A program made the translations under genes and the position numbers. From the NCBI GenBank assembly GCA_025356095.1, contig JANXUR010000072.1:1-53783 (forward strand): a stretch of 53,783 nt of DNA, written 5' to 3'. A model generated the notes under the pieces. That model saw only the letters and a program-made list of their open reading frames with translations. It was not told the DNA's origin and searched no databases. Below, one piece after another: positions 26,049 through 34,437 of this stretch (its first letter is position 1; every line of letters starts with the position of its first letter). Origin of the DNA: Acidobacteriaceae bacterium. Its GTDB lineage: Bacteria; Acidobacteriota; Terriglobia; Terriglobales; Acidobacteriaceae.

Positions 26049-27182
26049 CTATACCGGCAGTTCGTCCTGCTGCCATTCGGAGGCTTGCTTTTCTGGCGGC
26101 GGCGCGGCGCACAGGTCGAGCACCAGCTTTTCCAGCACCAGCTTCTTGCTGACTGCGTTGGAGCGGAGCGCGAGGTCGGCGCGGGCTATGAGGCGGATGG
26201 CGCGGGTGAGTTCGCGGCGCGACTTGTAGCGGCGGGCTTGCTTGATGATGTCTTCTGCGGCGAACGGGGGCACGCGGAAGCCCTGCCACAGCGCAGCCCA
26301 TAAGGCGCGGGTGTCGCTGACGCGGCGCTCGAGGATCACCAGCATCTGACGGAAGGTGCGGGCCAGCATATACAGGTGGCCGATGGCGGCATCTTCGCCG
26401 TCGCTGGCGTTGAGCAGCGCGTCTAACATCTCCAGCGCACGCACCCGGTCTTTGGAGGAGATCGCGTCGGTCAATTCATAAAGCGACCGCTGCTTGGCAG
26501 CCAGGACCATGGTCTCCACGTCGCCGAGCGTGATGCGCTTGCGCTCACCCACATAGAGCGACAGCTTTTCCAGTTCATTGGAGATCATCATCATGTCGCC
26601 ACCGAGCGCGTCCACCATTTCGCGGGCTGCGTCGGTTTCCATCTTGATCTCGCGGGTAGCGCAGTCATCCATCAGCCATTTGACGGCCTCGCCTTCTTCC
26701 ACGCGGGCAAACTCCACGATGCCGCAGAATGAGCCGAGCGTTTCGCGAATCTTCTCGTAGCGCTCTTTGTCGGTCATATCCATGCGGCGCTGGTCGTTGG
26801 GGATGCTAATGTGGTCGGCGATGAGGATGAGCAGCGCGTCGGGGTTGGGATTCTTGACGTAGGCTTCGATGGCGTCAATCTTTTCGTCGGATCCTGCGCC
26901 GCGTCCAAATAAATTTTTGACGCCGCGCACGAAGAAGACTTGAAACGGGGCCATGAGTGAAGGGGTGCGGGCGCGATCGAGAATTTCGTGCAGATCAATT
27001 TCGGCGAGGTCAAGATCGTAGAGGCTGAATTCTCGGACTTCGGAGGGGACAAGTGACTGTAATATAGCCTGACGGCAGCGTTTGCGGAAGAAAGCCTCGT
27101 CGCCCACGAATACGTAGGCGGGGCGCAGAGTGCGCTTTTCCACTTCCGCCATAAAGCGCTGGGTGGGGGCAAAGGCTCGCAT
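26049..27182 (-). CDS. holA: DNA polymerase III subunit delta
   Basis: 377 residues with the HolA layout. An N-terminal nucleotide-binding-like domain opens with LRPAYVFVGDEAFFRKRC and continues VFFVRGVKNLF. The middle lid domain contains GGDMMMISNELEKLSLYVG, a conserved HolA segment. The C-terminal part includes LYMLARTFRQML, with AARRYKS-like and LIARADLALRS helices. Delta opens the beta clamp within the clamp loader. Its ATG overlaps the lptE stop by one base (TAATG), so it is the last gene of the psd-pssA-ASADH-like-lptE-holA string. lptE-holA adjacency is common in bacteria. Confidence 0.93.
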   Translation of the reverse strand: MRAFAPTQRFMAEVEKRTLRPAYVFVGDEAFFRKRCRQAILQSLVPSEVREFSLYDLDLAEIDLHEILDRARTPSLMAPFQVFFVRGVKNLFGRGAGSDEKIDAIEAYVKNPNPDALLILIADHISIPNDQRRMDMTDKERYEKIRETLGSFCGIVEFARVEEGEAVKWLMDDCATREIKMETDAAREMVDALGGDMMMISNELEKLSLYVGERKRITLGDVETMVLAAKQRSLYELTDAISSKDRVRALEMLDALLNASDGEDAAIGHLYMLARTFRQMLVILERRVSDTRALWAALWQGFRVPPFAAEDIIKQARRYKSRRELTRAIRLIARADLALRSNAVSKKLVLEKLVLDLCAAPPPEKQASEWQQDELPV

Positions 27183-27745
27183 TAAAAGCCCTCCAGCACA
27201 TTGCTAACCAGCGAGCGCGCGAAGCTGCGGGCGAGCCGGTCAAGCGCGGGCGACTCTTCTTCAAAAAAGCTACTGAGCTGGCCAGACACCTGATATTCCT
27301 CGCGGAAAGTGTACTCCGGATTCTCGAATAAAACTTTGCCTTGCCGGTCGGTAAGGGTGATGTGCATTTTTACAGTAACCAGCTCGGTGGAGGCGCGCCC
27401 GGACTTGGAATCATAGGTTGCGGGAGCGGTGGTCGCCGAGAGGACGGTACCGCGCAAGGTAGCGTCGGCGTCGGCGCCTTCATCTTTTCGGGCCGCGAAT
27501 ACGATGTGATATTTGGTGCGGGTGGTGAACTCACGCACCACGGCCTTGGTCAGCGTTTGCTCGACTTTGTAGGTTTGGGTCTGGTTGAGAAATGCGGGGA
27601 TGGCCAACGTGCGCACCTCAGAAGGCAAGATCACGTTGTGGGCAGAGGTGTGATACCCGCAGGCGGTGAAAGTAAGAGTTAGCACCAGCGTGAACGCAGA
27701 CACCAGCGTCAGTCCAGCCGACACGCGCTGCCGGGCAGAAATCAC
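27182..27745 (-). CDS. lptE: LPS-assembly lipoprotein LptE
   Basis: 187 residues from a GTG at 27745 that overlaps the upstream stop as GTGA; the longer frame upstream merely shadows that gene. A hydrophobic signal segment ends in a lipobox, FTACGYH, so Cys would be lipidated and the protein anchored in the outer membrane. Downstream is the LptE-like stretch LPSEVRTLAIPAFLNQTQTYKVEQTLTKAVVREF. LptE plugs the LptD barrel for LPS insertion. The position directly ahead of holA supports the call, since sequence conservation in LptE is low. Confidence 0.88.
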   Translation of the reverse strand: MISARQRVSAGLTLVSAFTLVLTLTFTACGYHTSAHNVILPSEVRTLAIPAFLNQTQTYKVEQTLTKAVVREFTTRTKYHIVFAARKDEGADADATLRGTVLSATTAPATYDSKSGRASTELVTVKMHITLTDRQGKVLFENPEYTFREEYQVSGQLSSFFEEESPALDRLARSFARSLVSNVLEGF

Positions 27746-28842
27746 TGAATGGCCTCCGGCCCGGGCAGGGTAGCCTCTGCTGAGGGGGGGCTGATGGCAG
27801 GGCTGGGAATGCCTAACAGGCGCTCCGCGATTTCCACGGCATTGCTGGCCGCGACGCGGAAGTTGTCTGCCGTCGCCCACAGCCACAACCCATTGGCGCG
27901 GGCGGTGTCGCGGGTCACCGTCAGCAAGATATCGGGCTGGCTGGCCGAGCTGACGTTGCTGGGCGGCGCCTCTGGGGAGTGGCTCAGTTGCACGTGCTCT
28001 CCGGCCATAGCCTGCTCAAAGTCGGCCAACGCCACCGCGTTTTCTGTTTCCACATAAAGGGAAGCGACGATGCCGTGAAAGGTCGGGGCCTGCGCCAGCA
28101 TCAGTGCGGGGGTGACGGCTTTTTCGCCCAGCAGCGCTGCCACTTGCCGCACGATACGCCGTTGCCGGAGTTCGAGCGGATACATGGCTTTAAGCCCCAG
28201 CCGGGGCAGCAGGTTAAAGGCCAGTTGGGCGTCAAACACTTCCTGCGGCAGGGGCTTGAACGAAAGCAGATTGATGTTCTGGGTATGCAGTTCGTCGAGT
28301 CCGCGCTTGCCGTTTTCTGAAGCGGGCAGCAGGATTGTGGCGACGGCAGTTTTAAGGGGCGCGGAATTATGCGCGCGGGCCAACAGTAGCGCAACTACGA
28401 TGGCTGCCGGATCGGCCACCACCAGCAGGTTGCGAACCGCGCCCGAGGCGGGCACGCGTGCGCCCGCAGGCTCTGCCTCTAGCCACGGAGCCCGCAGCAC
28501 TGCGCCAGCTTCTTCTTCCAGCGCGCTGGAAACATCAACAATCCAGTTGGAGGCGTCGGCGGCCTTGTTCCAGTGCTGGCGGGTGAAGGTCTCTTCGCTG
28601 GCAAAAAACGCAACGTCCACGCCAGCAAATTGATCTGCGGTTACGGCCTGAATGAACGACATCTCGTCGCCAACCACTTCCAGTTGGCCGAGCGCGGAGT
28701 CGTCATCCAGCAGCTTGACATCGAACGCGGGGAATTTGCGTTCGTCGAGCGCCTGCGCAACGTCTTTGCCCTTGAGCGTGGAAGCACCCACCAAGGCAAC
28801 GCGGACAAAACGAGGCGGTGTTGCAGTTGATTCGACACTCAT
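27742..28842 (-). CDS. Aspartate-semialdehyde dehydrogenase-like protein lacking the catalytic Cys
   Basis: 366 residues from ATG 28842. It has the Rossmann start RVALVGASTLKGKDV, a semialdehyde-dehydrogenase C-terminal domain (LPASENGKRGLDELHTQ) and PTFHGIVASLYVET, as in ASADH/USG-1 proteins. Where ASADH has the nucleophile in NPNCST, this protein has ADPAAI at residues 143-148 (28399-28413 covers DPAAI), so the cysteine is missing. It resembles USG-1 homologues, which are inactive paralogues. Dehydrogenase activity is therefore unlikely, and the role is unknown. It sits between pssA (8-base gap) and lptE (4-base overlap), suggesting a link to envelope biogenesis. Confidence 0.82.
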   Translation of the reverse strand: MSVESTATPPRFVRVALVGASTLKGKDVAQALDERKFPAFDVKLLDDDSALGQLEVVGDEMSFIQAVTADQFAGVDVAFFASEETFTRQHWNKAADASNWIVDVSSALEEEAGAVLRAPWLEAEPAGARVPASGAVRNLLVVADPAAIVVALLLARAHNSAPLKTAVATILLPASENGKRGLDELHTQNINLLSFKPLPQEVFDAQLAFNLLPRLGLKAMYPLELRQRRIVRQVAALLGEKAVTPALMLAQAPTFHGIVASLYVETENAVALADFEQAMAGEHVQLSHSPEAPPSNVSSASQPDILLTVTRDTARANGLWLWATADNFRVAASNAVEIAERLLGIPSPAISPPSAEATLPGPEAIQ

Positions 28843-28850
28843 GAAAATTC

Positions 28851-29702
28851 TTACGCCTCTTGGGCTACGGGAGTGGTCTTCCCGTGCCGCAAAATGAATA
28901 CCAGCCGCCAATAGACGCCGAAGAACATATAGCCCAACGCGACAAGCAACAGGACGGGCCCGGAATACGACCAAACCAAGGCAATCAGCGCGCCCAGAAT
29001 GATGATGGTGCGGAAGGGACGGCGTTGGCTGAGTTGCAGATTCTTGAAGCTGTAAAAGCGCCACGTGCTGACCATGAGGAATCCAGTGGCCAACACCAGC
29101 AACATCCAGATGGCGGAGATCCACCAGGTGGCGACGGGCTCGCCGCCGTTGAAGTGGACAATCGCGGCAAGCACACCGGCGGCGGCAGGAATCGGCATGC
29201 CGACAAAATACTTGCGATCCGGGCGGCCGGGATTCGAGGGCACGGGATTGACGGCGATATTGAAGCGGGCAAGCCGGGCCGCGCCACACAGCAAATAGAT
29301 GAAGCAGGCCACTGCTCCGATTTGCAGCAGACGGGTGCGCATGGCGGGCTGCGCCGCCAGTTCCGGCAACAGGCGTAAGCCCCAGTTGTAGGCGAGAAAT
29401 GCGGGTGCCACACCGAAGGTGACGACATCGGCGAGCGAGTCATATTCGCGGCCAAAGTCGCTGTTGGTGCCGGTGAGACGAGCGATGGTGCCGTCCAGAA
29501 AGTCGAACACAGCGGCCAAGCCGATGGCTTTAGCGGCTAAGTCGAAGTGCCAAGGTTCGGCGGGCGAGCCATGCATCGTCTGCAAGAGGGCGTAAAAGCC
29601 AGCGGCCATGTTCAGCGTGGTGAGTGAAGAGGGCAGCAGATATAAGCCCCGGCGCAATTGGCGGGGGCGACGACGCGGGGCAGAAGCCGCTTGGTCGCTC
29701 AT
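28851..29702 (-). CDS. pssA: CDP-diacylglycerol-serine O-phosphatidyltransferase
   Basis: 283 residues with about eight membrane segments. The CDP-alcohol phosphotransferase signature DxxDGxxARx8GxxxDxxxD is intact, with Asp67, Asp70, Gly71, Ala74, Arg75, Gly84, Asp88 and Asp92 in order. It condenses CDP-diacylglycerol with serine to form phosphatidylserine in the inner membrane. It overlaps psd by four bases, so synthesis and decarboxylation of phosphatidylserine are co-expressed to give phosphatidylethanolamine. An Arg-rich N-terminus precedes the first helix. Confidence 0.93.
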   Translation of the reverse strand: MSDQAASAPRRRPRQLRRGLYLLPSSLTTLNMAAGFYALLQTMHGSPAEPWHFDLAAKAIGLAAVFDFLDGTIARLTGTNSDFGREYDSLADVVTFGVAPAFLAYNWGLRLLPELAAQPAMRTRLLQIGAVACFIYLLCGAARLARFNIAVNPVPSNPGRPDRKYFVGMPIPAAAGVLAAIVHFNGGEPVATWWISAIWMLLVLATGFLMVSTWRFYSFKNLQLSQRRPFRTIIILGALIALVWSYSGPVLLLVALGYMFFGVYWRLVFILRHGKTTPVAQEA

Positions 29703-30385
29703 ACCTGCTCCTCCGTGCGCTGCACGGTAGGCAGAACAGTAGGCAGAACAGTAGGCAGAACGGCGAGCAGAACAGCGGGCAGCACGGCGAGCACACTACT
29801 GCCTCCACGTACCCGGTCTCCCTTTTTCACTCGCACCTGCGCCGCCGGGTCAAAGACCACGTCCACCCGTGAGCCAAACTTGATGAGGCCGATGCGTTCG
29901 CCGCGGGCGACTAGGTCGCCCACCTGCTTGTTGCAGATGATACGGCGCGCGATTAGACCGGCGATCTGCTTGAAGATGAGGGTTTGGCCTTCGCCTTCTA
30001 CGGTGACGATGTTCTGCTCGTTGTCTTCTGCCGACTGCGCGCTCATGGCGTTGAGGAACTTGCCGCGACGATACTCCACCGCGCGGACGACGCCGGCAAT
30101 GGGAGTGCGGTTCACGTGGACATCAAAAACACTAAGGAAGATGCTGAGGCGGAGCCGTTGGCCGCCGGCTTCCCACACTGTGCTCACGTCGGTGACAACG
30201 CCATCGCCGGGCGAAACAATGAGGCCGGGCTCTTGCGGAATCTGGCGTTCGGGGTCGCGAAAAAAATAGAGGCAGAACAGAGCAGCGAGCACAAGTGGGG
30301 TCGCCCATAACGGCGCCGTGAGCCATCCGAGGAGTACAGCTGCTGCCAGCAGTGGCAACGCGTAGAGGTATCCGTCTCGCACCAT
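29699..30385 (-). CDS. psd: Phosphatidylserine decarboxylase, short form
   Basis: 228 residues, the size of the short (PSD-A) family. Two N-terminal membrane helices come first. Then follow [24 protein letters not shown] and the [16 protein letters not shown] motif. The self-cleavage site is GGSS at 194-197; Ser196 would become the pyruvoyl group. The enzyme converts phosphatidylserine to phosphatidylethanolamine. The C-terminus is unusual: after SSVLA comes a run of about 22 residues made of VLP(T/A) repeats, encoded by a 12-bp array. This hydrophobic tail may lie along the membrane or be slippage-derived. Confidence 0.92.
   Translation of the reverse strand: MVRDGYLYALPLLAAAVLLGWLTAPLWATPLVLAALFCLYFFRDPERQIPQEPGLIVSPGDGVVTDVSTVWEAGGQRLRLSIFLSVFDVHVNRTPIAGVVRAVEYRRGKFLNAMSAQSAEDNEQNIVTVEGEGQTLIFKQIAGLIARRIICNKQVGDLVARGERIGLIKFGSRVDVVFDPAAQVRVKKGDRVRGGSSVLAVLPAVLLAVLPTVLPTVLPTVQRTEEQV
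29727..29798. repeat. 12-bp tandem repeat inside the 3' end of psd
   Basis: Six 12-bp units start at 29727. The first two are identical (GTAGGCAGAACA), the third differs by one base, and the others are more diverged. They encode the VLPT-type tail of Psd on the minus strand. Confidence 0.88.
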
Positions 30386-30456
30386 AGTTGTCTAGCGATT
30401 ATAGAGGAGTGATGGCCCGGCCAGAGCCTGTGAATCAACGCATCCGCAGAGAAAAG

Positions 30457-30485
30457 AAAAACGGAGGCGCAAGGCCTCCGTTTTT
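30457..30485. terminator. Bidirectional intrinsic terminator
   Basis: A perfect 12-bp inverted repeat runs from AAAAACGGAGGC (30457-30468) to GCCTCCGTTTTT (30474-30485) around a 5-base loop. On the minus strand the T run follows the stem, so it ends the YdcH-like transcript before psd. The + strand also ends in five T. Confidence 0.9.
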
Positions 30486-30521
30486 CGGCTAAAGGAGATG
30501 TGCTGTGAGGGGAGCGCGTGG

Positions 30522-30752
30522 CTAGGCTTGCGCGGGCTGCCCGACGCCTTGGATCTCACGCTCCATGTGATCAATTTGGTCTTTTAATCGGAGTTTGAGC
30601 TTTTTCAGGCGGGATTCTTCCACTTGCTCATCTTCGGTGGGAAAGCGTTTTTCGGCTAAGGCTTCCAGTCGCTGCGAGTGCAAAGTGTGCTCATGGATAA
30701 GACGGCGAAACTCGTCGTGATTTTCCAGAAGCAGGTCTCTCGGATTAAGCAT
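30522..30752 (-). CDS. YdcH/DUF465-family small protein
   Basis: 76 residues, starting with MLNPRDLLLENHDEFRRLIHEH and ending with a helical KLKLRLKDQIDHMEREI. Short, charged, two-helix proteins of this pattern are the YdcH/DUF465 family; function is unknown. AGGAGG lies six bases before the ATG. The gene is monocistronic with a strong terminator downstream. Confidence 0.88.
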   Translation of the reverse strand: MLNPRDLLLENHDEFRRLIHEHTLHSQRLEALAEKRFPTEDEQVEESRLKKLKLRLKDQIDHMEREIQGVGQPAQA

Positions 30753-30846
30753 CCTGACCTCCTACCGCTGCATTAGGAGCTAAAAGTAGCACACCGCCAT
30801 GTCCGTCGCAAGTGCATTGTGGAAAACTATGGAGGATCGGGCTGGG

Positions 30847-31353
30847 TTACGGATGGAGTTGCAGTGCGTACAGGATTGCCGCTTCGGCGGGATTCTGGTA
30901 GTAGCCGGGACGGCGTCCGGTTTGGAGGAAGTTGAATCTTTCGTACAACTTACGGGCTGCCAGGTTTGATTCGCGAACCTCCAGAAAGATACCTGTGGCA
31001 TTGCCTTGACGGGCTATTTCGAGCAGCTTTGCCACCAGAGCTGCGGCCATGCCCCGCCGGCGGAAGGCAGGCAAAACGGCCAGGTTTTCGACTTCCCACT
31101 CCCCGGCGACCGCCTTGCCGATGAGCATTGCCGTGACGTGGGCGGTGAGCCGCGCAGCGAGCTGAACTGGAGTTTCGGCCTGAACGGCGAGCAGCACGAT
31201 TCTGCGCAGCGAAGCGGCTGGATCGGAGATCATGCTCGCGATCGCGTCACGGTACTGCTCCTCTGACCAGTGTGCAGCAGAATCGCTAGCGCGGTCTAAG
31301 AGGATCAGCGCCGCGAGGTCAGAGGTTTGTGCTTGTCGTAGGAAATAGTTCAT
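30847..31353 (-). CDS. rimI: GNAT N-acetyltransferase, RimI-like
   Basis: 168 residues from ATG 31353; the in-frame extension upstream is unlikely, being basic and unrelated. The GNAT fold is visible: beta strands FLRQAQTSDL and VENLAVLPAFRRRGMAAAL, the latter containing the acetyl-CoA pyrophosphate loop (RRRGMA), then IFLEVRESNLAARKLYERFNF and a terminal GRRPGYYQNPAEAAILYAL. This end is typical of RimI, which acetylates the N-terminus of ribosomal protein S18. Other GNAT substrates are possible, and no ribosomal gene is adjacent. Confidence 0.85.
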   Translation of the reverse strand: MNYFLRQAQTSDLAALILLDRASDSAAHWSEEQYRDAIASMISDPAASLRRIVLLAVQAETPVQLAARLTAHVTAMLIGKAVAGEWEVENLAVLPAFRRRGMAAALVAKLLEIARQGNATGIFLEVRESNLAARKLYERFNFLQTGRRPGYYQNPAEAAILYALQLHP

Positions 31354-31550
31354 TTTTCGATTCGTGAGGCTATTGCGTGAGCCGACGCGACATTTGTTTC
31401 CGGGCAAGCACCGACGGGTGGGCTCATCGTGCGCCCGAGTAAAAGCGACCCGCGCACCTCGCACCGCGCCCTTCTTTCGGTAGAATAGCGTACCTCTAGC
31501 AATGCGGCTTTTTGCCAGCGGCACACGTTCTTAGGGAGTGACACTCGATT

Positions 31551-33185
31551 TTGGGATTCCTGCTGCATTTTTCGGCGTTTCCGGCAACGGCACTCAGCCT
31601 GCTGAGCGGCAAGGGGCTGTCTGGAGTTTTCAGCCGTGCCACGGATCAAACCTTCTTTGGCCTTTACACGCCAGACTGGTTTGACCTGGCGTTGCTGATT
31701 CCCTACTTTCTGGTGCTGAGTCTGCTCTCGTTTTACGGCATCCATCGCTACGTGCTGGTCTACCTGTACTTCAAAAACAAGGCCAACAAGACCACCATTC
31801 CGCCGCAACAATTTGACGAGCTGCCGCGAGTGACGATCCAATTGCCGATTTTCAATGAGCAGTTTGTGGTGGAGCGGCTGTTGGAATGCATTTGCGCCAT
31901 TGCCTACCCGGAAGACAAGCTTGATATTCAGTTGTTGGACGACTCAACTGACGAAACGGTAGAGGTGGCGCGCGCCGCAGTAGAGCGCTTCGCGGCGCTG
32001 GGGCATCCCATCAGCTACCACCATCGAACCAACCGCGAAGGATACAAAGCAGGTGCGCTGCAAGAGGGCCTAAAGACGGCCAAGGGCGAGTTTGTGGCGA
32101 TATTTGATGCAGACTTTACGCCGACACCCGATTTTCTGTACAAGACGATTCACCACTTTACCGACGACAACATTGCGGTGGTGCAAACGCGCTGGACGCA
32201 CATCAATCGTCACTATTCGCTGACGACGGAAGTGAATGCGATGATGCTGGACGGCCACTTTGTGCTGGAGAGCACGGCCCGGGCGCGGAGTGGTCTGTTC
32301 TTCAACTTCAACGGTACCGCGGGGGTGTGGCGCGCGGCGGCGATTGAAGACGCGGGCGGGTGGCAGCATGACACGCTCACGGAAGACACCGACTTGAGTT
32401 ATCGTGCGCAGATGAAGGGCTGGAAGTTCATCTATCTGCAAGACGTGGAATGTGCAGCCGAGTTGCCGGTGGAAATGACCGCCTTCAAGACCCAGCAGCA
32501 GCGCTGGGCTAAGGGCTTGGTGCAGACGGCGATGAAGATTCTGCCGGGGCTGATGAAGAGCGATTTGCCGGGTCGGGTGAAGTTCGAAGCGTTTTACCAC
32601 CTGAGCTCGAACCTGAGCTATCCGCTGATGGTGATTTTGACGGCGTTGCTATTGCCCGCGATGATTGTGCGTTTTTATTCGGGCTGGTTCATGATGCTGT
32701 TTCTTGACCTGCCGCTGTTCATGGCGTCCACCGTTTCGGTTTCTATGTTTTACGTGATGGCGCAGCGGGAGTTGTTCCCTAAGACGTGGCTACGAGCCTT
32801 CTTGTACCTGCCGTTCTTGATGGCGATTGGGCTGGGGCTGACCATCACCAATACCAAGGCGGTGATGGAAGCACTATTCAAGAAGCAGTCAGCGTTCGTG
32901 CGAACGCCGAAGTACCGGGTGGATTCCAACAAAGAACGAGTGAAGACGGCCAAGTATCGCACGCGTTTGGGCTGGGTGCCGTGGGTGGAAGTTGGTATTG
33001 GCACTTATTTTGCGTGGATGGTGTGGTACGCGGTGTCACTGGAAAACTACATCACTGTGCCTTTTCTGCTCTTGTTTGTGGTGGGGTACTGGTACACGGG
33101 ATTTCTTTCCATATTTCAGGGGCGTTTTGGCGGCAGCAACAAAGTAACGGAGCACTCGGCACGGCCGTATCCTGTGGGCGTATAG
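31551..33185 (+). CDS. Processive GT2 glycosyltransferase, cellulose-synthase-like
   Basis: 544 residues from a TTG at 31551, the first usable start after an in-frame stop; no ATG occurs for over 200 codons. One membrane helix (about 45-72) precedes a GT-A catalytic domain: DD at 130-131, DAD at 186-188, TED at 277-279 and QQQRW at 315-319. At least four membrane helices follow (from about 350). D,D,D,QxxRW is the signature of processive beta-glycosyltransferases. There is no PilZ domain and no partner genes of cellulose synthesis, so the sugar made is not known. It is an integral inner-membrane enzyme. Confidence 0.9.
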   Translation: MGFLLHFSAFPATALSLLSGKGLSGVFSRATDQTFFGLYTPDWFDLALLIPYFLVLSLLSFYGIHRYVLVYLYFKNKANKTTIPPQQFDELPRVTIQLPIFNEQFVVERLLECICAIAYPEDKLDIQLLDDSTDETVEVARAAVERFAALGHPISYHHRTNREGYKAGALQEGLKTAKGEFVAIFDADFTPTPDFLYKTIHHFTDDNIAVVQTRWTHINRHYSLTTEVNAMMLDGHFVLESTARARSGLFFNFNGTAGVWRAAAIEDAGGWQHDTLTEDTDLSYRAQMKGWKFIYLQDVECAAELPVEMTAFKTQQQRWAKGLVQTAMKILPGLMKSDLPGRVKFEAFYHLSSNLSYPLMVILTALLLPAMIVRFYSGWFMMLFLDLPLFMASTVSVSMFYVMAQRELFPKTWLRAFLYLPFLMAIGLGLTITNTKAVMEALFKKQSAFVRTPKYRVDSNKERVKTAKYRTRLGWVPWVEVGIGTYFAWMVWYAVSLENYITVPFLLLFVVGYWYTGFLSIFQGRFGGSNKVTEHSARPYPVGV

Positions 33186-33268
33186 CGGGCGCTGCGGCGT
33201 GATCTTGCGGGGGCGGCGGGCGGGCTTTCCACCGCTGCTTCTGCTATCCTTGAGGCAGTGGTAGTGGT

Positions 33269-33445
33269 ATGCAAATTTTACTGGTTCTACTCCTGCTAAG
33301 TGTGCTTGCCATGCTGGCAGTGAGCGTTCGGTTGTATCTCCGCGTACGCCGCGAACTACGCCCCGAAACGCGCCCTGAGTTGAATGAGCGGGGCAAACCG
33401 CAAGTGGGTTCGACACCAGCAAAAGCACCTGCTGCCCATGAATAG
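33269..33445 (+). CDS. Small single-span membrane protein
   Basis: 58 residues that I translate as an N-terminal hydrophobic helix (MQILLVLLLLSVLAMLAV), then a basic stretch (RLYLRVRRELR) and a polar tail ending in APAAHE. It would be a single-span inner-membrane protein with a cytosolic tail. It lies between the GT2 gene and mqnD in the same direction. No family is recognised; a weak GAGG lies upstream. It may be a real small protein of this transcript. Confidence 0.5.
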   Translation: MQILLVLLLLSVLAMLAVSVRLYLRVRRELRPETRPELNERGKPQVGSTPAKAPAAHE

Positions 33446-33497
33446 TGAGACGAATTTCGCTTCCAGCCGCCAAATTTGGCGTGTCGTGAAAGAGGAC

Positions 33498-34349
33498 ATG
33501 AGTAACTCAGCAGAAGAAATCCGGGAAATTAAAGTTGCCCATAGTCCAGATTCGGACGATGCGTTTATGTTTTACGGTCTGGCCACGAACAAGATTCGTG
33601 TGCCTGGACTGCGTTTTACGCACACCCTGACTGACATTGAGACCCTGAACCGCAAGGCGATGGAAGGCGTGTACGACGTCTCCGCAATTTCCTTCCATGC
33701 CTACCCCTACGTGCAGGACAAGTATGCATTGATGGCGTGTGGCGGTAGCGTCGGCGAAGGTTACGGCCCGATGGTGATCTCATCGCGGTCGCTGTCTGCG
33801 GAAGAACTGGCAGGGGTAAAGGTGGCAGTACCCGGCACCCTGACCACGGCGTACCTGGTGCTGAAGCTGTTTGCGCCTGAAATTCAAACCGAGGTGGTGC
33901 CGTTTGACCAAATCATTGACGCAGTGAATGATGGCAAGTACGAAGCTGGGCTCATCATCCACGAGGGCCAATTGACGTACGCCAAGACGGGGCTGCATAA
34001 GGTGCTGGACCTAGGCAAGTGGTGGCAGCAGCAAACCAATCTACCCCTGCCGTTGGGTGGTAACGCCATTAAGCGCGACATGGGTTCGGAGTTGCAGCAC
34101 ACGGTTACGGTGGCGCTGCGCGACAGCATTCAATATGCCTTGGACAATCGCGAGGAGGCGTTGCAGTATGCCATGCAGTTTGCTCGCGATCTCGACGCCC
34201 AATCGGCTGACAAGTTTGTGGGGATGTATGTGAACGAGCGCACCATTGATTACGGTGCGGATGGCCGCGAAGCGGTACGACTGCTTCTCGATAAGGGCTA
34301 TCAGTCGGGCGTGATTCCCCACCCCGGTCGGGTGGACTGGGTAGAATAA
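33498..34349 (+). CDS. mqnD: MqnD-like menaquinone (futalosine) pathway enzyme
   Basis: 283 residues from ATG 33498, which follows GAGG closely; ATG 33438, overlapping the small membrane protein stop, is the alternative. The protein is of the MqnA/MqnD periplasmic-binding-protein-like fold: IKVAHSPDSDDAFMFYGL, GVYDVSAISFHAYPYV, GEGYGPMVISS and EAGLIIHEGQL, then LPLGGNAIKRDMG. MqnD (1,4-dihydroxy-6-naphthoate synthase) cleaves cyclic dehypoxanthine futalosine. No other mqn genes are near, so menaquinone synthesis genes are scattered. MqnA is the alternative assignment. Confidence 0.8.
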   Translation: MSNSAEEIREIKVAHSPDSDDAFMFYGLATNKIRVPGLRFTHTLTDIETLNRKAMEGVYDVSAISFHAYPYVQDKYALMACGGSVGEGYGPMVISSRSLSAEELAGVKVAVPGTLTTAYLVLKLFAPEIQTEVVPFDQIIDAVNDGKYEAGLIIHEGQLTYAKTGLHKVLDLGKWWQQQTNLPLPLGGNAIKRDMGSELQHTVTVALRDSIQYALDNREEALQYAMQFARDLDAQSADKFVGMYVNERTIDYGADGREAVRLLLDKGYQSGVIPHPGRVDWVE

Positions 34350-34372
34350 CAACTGTTCACGATATTCCGTTG

Positions 34373-34397
34373 ACGCCGCTGCCCCGCAGCGGCGTTT
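34373..34397 (+). terminator. Hairpin between mqnD and the HAD gene
   Basis: A perfect 10-bp stem (ACGCCGCTGC, then GCAGCGGCGT) with a CCC loop is followed by only a short T run (TTT). It is a probable but weak intrinsic terminator. Confidence 0.6.
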
Positions 34398-34437
34398 CCG
34401 TCTGGCGCAGCTTCGCAGCACACCGAGACACCGATTG

